64,000 nt of DNA from the NCBI GenBank assembly GCA_035689115.1, contig DASSMA010000011.1, forward strand, positions 1 to 64,000. Reading direction: 5' to 3'. A program made the position numbers and the translations under genes. Source of the DNA: JAHFUS01 sp035689115 (GTDB lineage: Bacteria > Actinomycetota > Acidimicrobiia > Acidimicrobiales > GCA-2861595). The notes under the pieces are model-generated. The model saw nothing but the letters and a program-made list of their open reading frames with translations, searched no databases and was not told the origin of the DNA. Of this stretch, positions 59,271 to 64,000 are shown piece after piece (within the stretch, counting starts at the first letter, position 1; each line of letters starts with the position of its first letter).

Positions 59271-60833
59271 ATGGACAGGACCAGGACGCTTCGGACCTGG
59301 AGGCTGGCAGCGCTGGTGACGGCTGCCGTCGCGTCGCTCGCCGCCGTTGCGCCGGCTGCCGGGGCCCGCCCCCGGACGAAGACCGCCGACGTGGTGCCGC
59401 CGACCGTGTCGATCACCGCCCCTGCCGGCGGCGCCACGGTCTCCGGCACCGTGGCCGTCTCGGGCAGCGCCAGCGACAACGTCGGTGTCAGCGCCGTGGC
59501 GGTGGCCGTCGACGGCGGCGCGTGGGCGACGGCGTCGGGCACCTCGTCGTGGTCGTGGGCGTGGTCCGCGGCGGGCGTGGCGAACGGCGCCCATACCATC
59601 GCCGCCAGGGCCACCGACGCTGCCGGCAACACCTCCACCACGTCGGCGACGGTCACCGTCTCGAACCCCGTCGCCGACACCACCGCCCCGTCCGTGGCCA
59701 TCGGCGCGCCGGCCGCCGGGTCGACCGTGTCCGGCACGGTGGCCGTCTCCGGCACGTCGTCGGACAACACCTCCGTCGCTCGGGTCGACGTGGCGGTGGA
59801 CGGCGGCCCCTACGCCACTGCCTCCGGCACCTCGTCGTGGTCGTGGAGCTGGGCGTCGTCGACCGTCGCCAACGGCACCCACACGATCACCGCCCGAGCC
59901 ACCGACACGTCCGGCAACGCCGCCTCGGCGTCGCGGACGGTCACCGTCTCCAACCCGGTGGCCGACACCACGGCCCCGGCCGTCGCCGTGTCGGCACCGG
60001 CCGCCGGCGCCACGGTCACCGGCTCGGTGGCCGTGGCCGGAACGGCCTCCGACAACGCCGGCCTGTCCCGCGTCGACGTCGCCGTCGACGGCGGGGCCTG
60101 GAACACGGCGTCGGGCACCTCGTCGTGGTCGTGGAGCTGGGCGTCCGGCGGCGTGGCCAACGGGTCGCACACCGTGACCGCCCGGGCGACCGACACCTCC
60201 GGCAACGCCACCACCGCCTCGGTGACGGTGAGCGTCCAGAACTCCACGGTCGCTCCCACCACCCAGGGGTCGTGGGTGAGCCCCGAGGGCGTCCACATCA
60301 ACGTCAACTCGGCGGGTCCGTGGACGATCTCCCAGATCTACACGATGCTGCTCCAGAACGCCGAGGACCTGGCGACCATCGCCCCGGACCTCACGGTCAA
60401 CGTCCAGGACCAGTACGCCTCGATGACCCAGGTCAGCGCTGGCCAGACGAACGGCGTCTTCACGTCCTACAAGGCGACCACGAACCTCCAGGGCGTCAAC
60501 TCCACCTTCGCCACCAGCCCCGACTACATCCTCAGCCACGAGTACGGGCACGTCTGGGCCAACTACATGCTGTACCTGGTCCACAACGGCGACTGGTCGA
60601 CCTATCTCGGCAAGCGGTGGACGAACTCCGATGGCACCGTCGTTCTCGCCACGGATTCTCGGCTCGACTCCAGCTACTCCTGGAACCGCTTCGAGATCAT
60701 CGCCGACGACTACCGGCTCCTGTTCGGGTCCTCGCTCGCCATCAGCGAGCACCCGTACCACCTGAACACCCAGATCCCCGATCCCCGCAACGTCACCGGA
60801 CTCAAGGACTTCCTCGCCACCACCTGGCGCTAG
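59271..60833 (+). CDS. Secreted HExxH metalloprotease with three Ig-like repeats
   Basis: A 520-residue exported protein: a basic start, hydrophobic core (LAALVTAAVASLAAVAPAAG) and signal peptidase I site near ARA. Three Ig-like repeats of 96 residues each follow (TVSGTVAVSG, SGTSSWSWSWAS, HTITARATDTSGNA), then a catalytic domain with SHEYGHVWANYM near residue 423 (HExxH zinc site) and a likely third ligand Glu in RFEIIADDYRLLFG. Ig-like stalks normally hold a domain away from the wall or bind glycans. Its substrate is unknown. GGAGGG lies about 12 nt before the ATG. Confidence 0.85.
   Translation: MDRTRTLRTWRLAALVTAAVASLAAVAPAAGARPRTKTADVVPPTVSITAPAGGATVSGTVAVSGSASDNVGVSAVAVAVDGGAWATASGTSSWSWAWSAAGVANGAHTIAARATDAAGNTSTTSATVTVSNPVADTTAPSVAIGAPAAGSTVSGTVAVSGTSSDNTSVARVDVAVDGGPYATASGTSSWSWSWASSTVANGTHTITARATDTSGNAASASRTVTVSNPVADTTAPAVAVSAPAAGATVTGSVAVAGTASDNAGLSRVDVAVDGGAWNTASGTSSWSWSWASGGVANGSHTVTARATDTSGNATTASVTVSVQNSTVAPTTQGSWVSPEGVHINVNSAGPWTISQIYTMLLQNAEDLATIAPDLTVNVQDQYASMTQVSAGQTNGVFTSYKATTNLQGVNSTFATSPDYILSHEYGHVWANYMLYLVHNGDWSTYLGKRWTNSDGTVVLATDSRLDSSYSWNRFEIIADDYRLLFGSSLAISEHPYHLNTQIPDPRNVTGLKDFLATTWR
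59400..60240 (+). repeat. Three tandem 288-bp repeats encoding Ig-like domains
   Basis: The string ACCTCGTCGTGGTCGTGG recurs at 59541, 59829 and 60117, exactly 288 bp apart, and the surrounding DNA is highly similar. This indicates recent duplication or homogenisation within the metalloprotease gene, and a site where copy number may vary. Confidence 0.85.
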
Positions 60834-60845
60834 CGGGACGCGGGA

Positions 60846-60881
60846 GCGGGGCCCCCACCGGGCGGGCGGTGGGGGCCCCGC
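60846..60881. terminator. Strong bidirectional hairpin between convergent genes
   Basis: A perfect 14-bp stem (GCGGGGCCCCCACC and its complement) with an 8-nt loop lies between the stops at 60833 and 60903. It can fold from either strand and is the likely terminator for both secreted-protein genes. Confidence 0.65.
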
Positions 60882-60902
60882 GGGCCTACGCCGGCTCCTC
60901 CG

Positions 60903-63900
60903 CTAGCAGAGGAGGTTGTTGTTGTAGGCGTCCAGGGTGGCGGCCAGGCTGTTGGCCTGGGCGATCTGGGCGCTGGTCATGGTGTTGGCGTACTTGCCCG
61001 TGCCGGTGAAGCCGATGGCGGTCAGCAGGGCCGAGCCGTCGGCGATCGCCTGCGTCGCCGCCGGGCACAGGCCGGCGCCGGCCACCACGTTGAGCTTGGC
61101 CGCCAGCAGCTGGGCGGCCATGTTGTTGGCGGGGTCGCTGGCCATCTTCTTGCCGGTCACGATGTCCGACTTGTTGAGGATGGCCACCGCCTTGGCGCAG
61201 TCGCTGGCGTGCAGCGTCAGCAGCCCGAGGGTGATGCCGCCGCTCTGGTCGGCCAGCGCCAGGGTTTGGTCGAGGACCGGCTTCTGCTTGCCGTTGGACG
61301 ACGAGCAGGAGGCCCAGTTCTTCCAGAACCCGATGGTGAGGGCCCGGCCGCCGGGCCGGTGGTTGTCCACCGTGAACACCTTCTGCTCACCCGGGGACAC
61401 CGTGAAGTCGGAGCACACGACGCTGTTGTCGCCGCTCGGGTTGTACACGGTGTACGAGCTGGAGAAGTTGTTCTCCCATCCGGCGAGGACCTGCTCGCAG
61501 ATGGCGTAGGTGGCGCCGGGAACCAGCTTGGTGGCGAAGTTCAGCACCCCGCCGTTGCCGGCGTTGGCCGTCTGCGTCTCGAGGATGGTGCCCGCCGAAC
61601 CGGTCGACGCGCCGCTCCGCAGCTCGAACACGAAGGCGTCGGTCCCCGACGGCGGGAGGCCGTCATGGGTCTTGACCACCTTCACCGTCCCCCGCTGGGT
61701 GTTGGTGAACGTGCACGTCACCGTCTCGCCCGGGTCGAGCACGAAGCTCGCCGTCCGGGTGGCCACGCTGCCCGAGCTGTTCGAGTCGTCGCAGACGACG
61801 CTCTTCAGGTCGAAGTTCGGCGTGGGGTCGGCCTCGGTCGACGAGTAGTTCCCCGGGACGAGGTTCGACACCGTGATCGACCCGCCGTCGCCGATCGAGC
61901 CGGCCGCGTCACCGGTGAAGGTGAAGCTGCCCGGCGCGCCCGCCGGCTCGGTCACCTTCTTGACGATGATCGAGCCCCGCTGGGTGTTGGTGAAGGTGCA
62001 CGACATCAGGCCACCCGAGTCGGTGGTCAGGTTCAGGGTCACCGAGCACGTCCTGCTCGCCGTGCTGGTGGCCGCCCGCCCGGCATTGCCGTTGAAGTCG
62101 CCGGCCACGCCGGTGAGGTCCCAGCCCGACTGGGCCGTCTCGGTGATGGTGTAGGTCGCGCCGTCGACATCGAGGGCCGTGGCGAAGCTCACGTACCCGG
62201 CGCCGGCGGTGGCGTTCTGCACCTCGCTGATCCCGAGGTCGGTGTTGCCGGCATCCTTGCCCGTCAGGGTGAAGGCCCACGACGTCGAACCAGCCGGCAA
62301 CGTGATCTTCCGGACCCGCGCCCCGGCCGGAGCGGCGTTGTTGGTCACGGTCAGCGTGTTCGAGCAGCTCGGCAGCGTGATCGTCACGGGGGCGCTGTCC
62401 TGAGCGCCGAACGGCGCCGTGGCGTCCTCGTGGACGGTGTAGGTGCCGGGTGCCAGCCCGGTGGCCGTCACGCTCCCCGCCGTCGACCCGGCCGGGATGG
62501 TGATCTGCTTGACCGCCACCTCGGTCGTTCCGTTGAGCAGCACGTGGAACGTGAAGGTCTTCGCCGAGGCGAAGGAGAGCGACATGGTCTTGTCGATCTT
62601 CAGGCTCACGGCCGCCGTCGCGCTGAGGTTGGTCGACGCCGACGCGCTGGTGGTGAAGCCGTCCGAGCCCGTCAGGGTGGCGGTGTCGGACAGCGTCCCG
62701 CTGGTGATCGACGGCTGGGTCACGTAGACGGTCTTGTTGAACGTCACCGACCCGCTCCCGGACTGCGTGCCGGACGTCCACGACACCGGTCCGGTGGTGT
62801 GGGTGCCGGGCGTGTAGCCGCCGCCGAAGCTGCTGCCGCTGGTGGAGCCGGTGACGCTGTCCACCGAGAACTCCAGGTTGGCGCCGGTCAGCGACTCGAC
62901 GTCGGTGATGGTGGCCGTCTTGTTCAGCTCCACACCGGACGGCTGCACCGTCGCCGAGGCGGTGGCGGTGGTGTTGCCGGGCACCGGGATCCCGGTCACC
63001 TTGTCGGTGTAGGTGGCGGTGGCCACGTCGTTCAGGTTCGTCTTCCCGTCGGGCACGCTCGTCGTGTGGGTGAGCACGAGCAGCTCGGTGTTGGCGGGCA
63101 CGTCGACGTTGCTCACCGCGGCCGTGTCGAGGATGGTGGTGCCCGACCGGATGTCGTCGGAGACGTTGACCGTGATCACGCGCGACGCGGGGTTCTTGGC
63201 GTAGACGTGGGTGACGATGGTGATGTTGCCCGTGCCGGCGGCGGGCAGGCGCTGCCACTGCACAGTGACCTGGACGGCCTTCGACATCGCCGCCCCGACG
63301 GCGCAGGTGTCGGTGAACGACAGGTTGGCCGGCGTGGCCTGCTTGGAGATGCTCCAGACGTGGTCGCTGTCCTGCGTGGCGGTCATGTCCTTGCGCAGCT
63401 CCTGCGGCAGGATCTCCTTCACCGGGATCGAGACGTCCTTCGACCCGATGCCGGCCGTTCCCAGGTTCTCGTTGGCCAGGTTGGCGTGCAGGGACGAGCC
63501 GGGGAAGAGGTGGGACCCGAGGGCCAGGCGGCCGTAGTAGTCGTACACGCAGTCGGTGTGCGTGGCCTGGGTGATCGTGACCAGCCGGTAGATCGACGTG
63601 GCGATCCCGCCGAGGCCGGGCGTCAGCGACTGCTGGGGACCGACCGTGGGCGCCGTGCAACTGGAGGCGGAGAGCCCCGCGTTCAGGGTCGGCACCGACA
63701 GGACGTCATAGCCGGGGTGGCCGGCGTCGAAGTTGTCGAGGACGACGGCGACGGTGAACGTCTGCGACGCCGGGGCCGAGTTTCCGGCCGACGACGTCAG
63801 CCGGAATGGCACCAGGTCGAGCTCGTTCCACCCCTTGCCCAGGTTGCCGGTGGTGTACGCCGCGTTCGGGCAGATGAATTGGCCGCCGATCGGCAGCACG

Positions 63901-64000
63901 ATGGAACCGTCGTTGCGGCACCCTTCCAGGGTGAAGCTCACCTGTTGGGGGTCGGCCGCCGCTGCTGGGCTGGCCAGCATCGCCGGGGCCATGGTCGCAA
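60903..64000 (-). CDS. Large secreted surface protein with SpaA/DUF11-like repeats (5' end outside the window)
   Basis: The visible part is 1030 or more residues. It begins inside a signal peptide (MLASPAAAADPQQ follows hydrophobic residues), so the true start lies beyond base 64000. A beta-rich N-terminal part is followed by DUF11-like segments (GVELNKTATITDVESLTGAN) and at least three prealbumin-like (SpaA-type) repeats ending CTFTNTQRG. The end (GFWKNWASCSSSNGKQKPVL then ALADQSGGITLGLLTLHASD) is a conserved C-terminal module of actinobacterial surface proteins. No LPXTG or C-terminal helix is seen, so it is either released or held by a partner. It is Cys-poor and rich in Thr, Ser and Gly, as expected for an adhesin or matrix protein. 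Confidence 0.82.
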   Translation of the reverse strand, partial: ATMAPAMLASPAAAADPQQVSFTLEGCRNDGSIVLPIGGQFICPNAAYTTGNLGKGWNELDLVPFRLTSSAGNSAPASQTFTVAVVLDNFDAGHPGYDVLSVPTLNAGLSASSCTAPTVGPQQSLTPGLGGIATSIYRLVTITQATHTDCVYDYYGRLALGSHLFPGSSLHANLANENLGTAGIGSKDVSIPVKEILPQELRKDMTATQDSDHVWSISKQATPANLSFTDTCAVGAAMSKAVQVTVQWQRLPAAGTGNITIVTHVYAKNPASRVITVNVSDDIRSGTTILDTAAVSNVDVPANTELLVLTHTTSVPDGKTNLNDVATATYTDKVTGIPVPGNTTATASATVQPSGVELNKTATITDVESLTGANLEFSVDSVTGSTSGSSFGGGYTPGTHTTGPVSWTSGTQSGSGSVTFNKTVYVTQPSITSGTLSDTATLTGSDGFTTSASASTNLSATAAVSLKIDKTMSLSFASAKTFTFHVLLNGTTEVAVKQITIPAGSTAGSVTATGLAPGTYTVHEDATAPFGAQDSAPVTITLPSCSNTLTVTNNAAPAGARVRKITLPAGSTSWAFTLTGKDAGNTDLGISEVQNATAGAGYVSFATALDVDGATYTITETAQSGWDLTGVAGDFNGNAGRAATSTASRTCSVTLNLTTDSGGLMSCTFTNTQRGSIIVKKVTEPAGAPGSFTFTGDAAGSIGDGGSITVSNLVPGNYSSTEADPTPNFDLKSVVCDDSNSSGSVATRTASFVLDPGETVTCTFTNTQRGTVKVVKTHDGLPPSGTDAFVFELRSGASTGSAGTILETQTANAGNGGVLNFATKLVPGATYAICEQVLAGWENNFSSSYTVYNPSGDNSVVCSDFTVSPGEQKVFTVDNHRPGGRALTIGFWKNWASCSSSNGKQKPVLDQTLALADQSGGITLGLLTLHASDCAKAVAILNKSDIVTGKKMASDPANNMAAQLLAAKLNVVAGAGLCPAATQAIADGSALLTAIGFTGTGKYANTMTSAQIAQANSLAATLDAYNNNLLC

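Overview
The window reads as a chromosomal stretch of a very high-GC actinomycete, most likely of the class Acidimicrobiia. The reasons are dense GTG starts, many GTGA/ATGA stop-start overlaps, TANNNT -10 boxes placed 6-8 nt before the start codon (leaderless transcripts), a KorAB 2-oxoacid:ferredoxin oxidoreductase, an Rv2466c-like thiol protein and an SCO4848-like membrane protein. The class is inferred; no rRNA, tRNA or marker gene is present to settle it.

Region 1 (1-28.3 kb) is the unusual part. It holds four genes (77-2590, 7147-9261, 12352-14874, 21227-23350) in which a type IV prepilin N-terminus (short basic leader, G|FTL(I/V)ELL cleavage site, hydrophobic helix, small pilin-like head) is joined in frame to a full family-5 (Opp/Dpp type) solute-binding protein. 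Each sits beside its own DppB/DppC permease pair. Three small bitopic membrane proteins of one new-looking family (4639-5148, 9356-9898, 9941-10480) lie with the cassettes. ATPases come as a separate DppD/DppF pair (15526-17519) and one fused DppD-DppF polypeptide (19296-21086). A lone small pilin-like protein (15001-15480), a Wzy/WaaL-type O-antigen ligase (17539-19248) that could glycosylate pilins, and the retraction ATPase PilT (26867-27973) complete a picture resembling the archaeal Sulfolobus 'bindosome', where pilin-type signal peptides carry sugar-binding proteins. All four fusion genes are preceded by CTTCAG direct repeats at 11-bp period, ending exactly 10 bp before a -10-like hexamer: the layout of an OmpR/PhoB-family activator promoter. 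A weaker pair lies next to pilT. An FmdE-like protein and a methyltransferase flank this block.

Region 2 (28.3-33.7 kb) is a TgpA-like transglutaminase / DUF58 / MoxR operon and a likely nucleotidyltransferase toxin pair. Region 3 (33.7-45.1 kb) is metabolism: glutamate/leucine-type dehydrogenase, two Uma2 nuclease-fold proteins, an Nfu N-domain protein, an AI-2E-type exporter overlapping a split AgrE-like arginine-to-proline pathway, an Rv2466c-like protein with a CPWA motif, a Gfo/Idh/MocA oxidoreductase bracketed by two near-identical ~40-bp palindromes, and KorAB. Region 4 (45.3-59.1 kb) has a single-chain double ABC exporter, an APC permease, a GH13-GH63 glycosidase operon, a K+ channel, a GH25 lysozyme and small conserved proteins. 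Region 5 (59.2-64 kb) has two convergent secreted proteins: an Ig-repeat HExxH metalloprotease and a >1000-residue surface protein whose start lies beyond the window.

There is no CRISPR array, tRNA, rRNA, transposase or integrase that I can see. No stretch over 300 bases lacks a gene; the longest gaps are 59052-59270 and 2591-2752.
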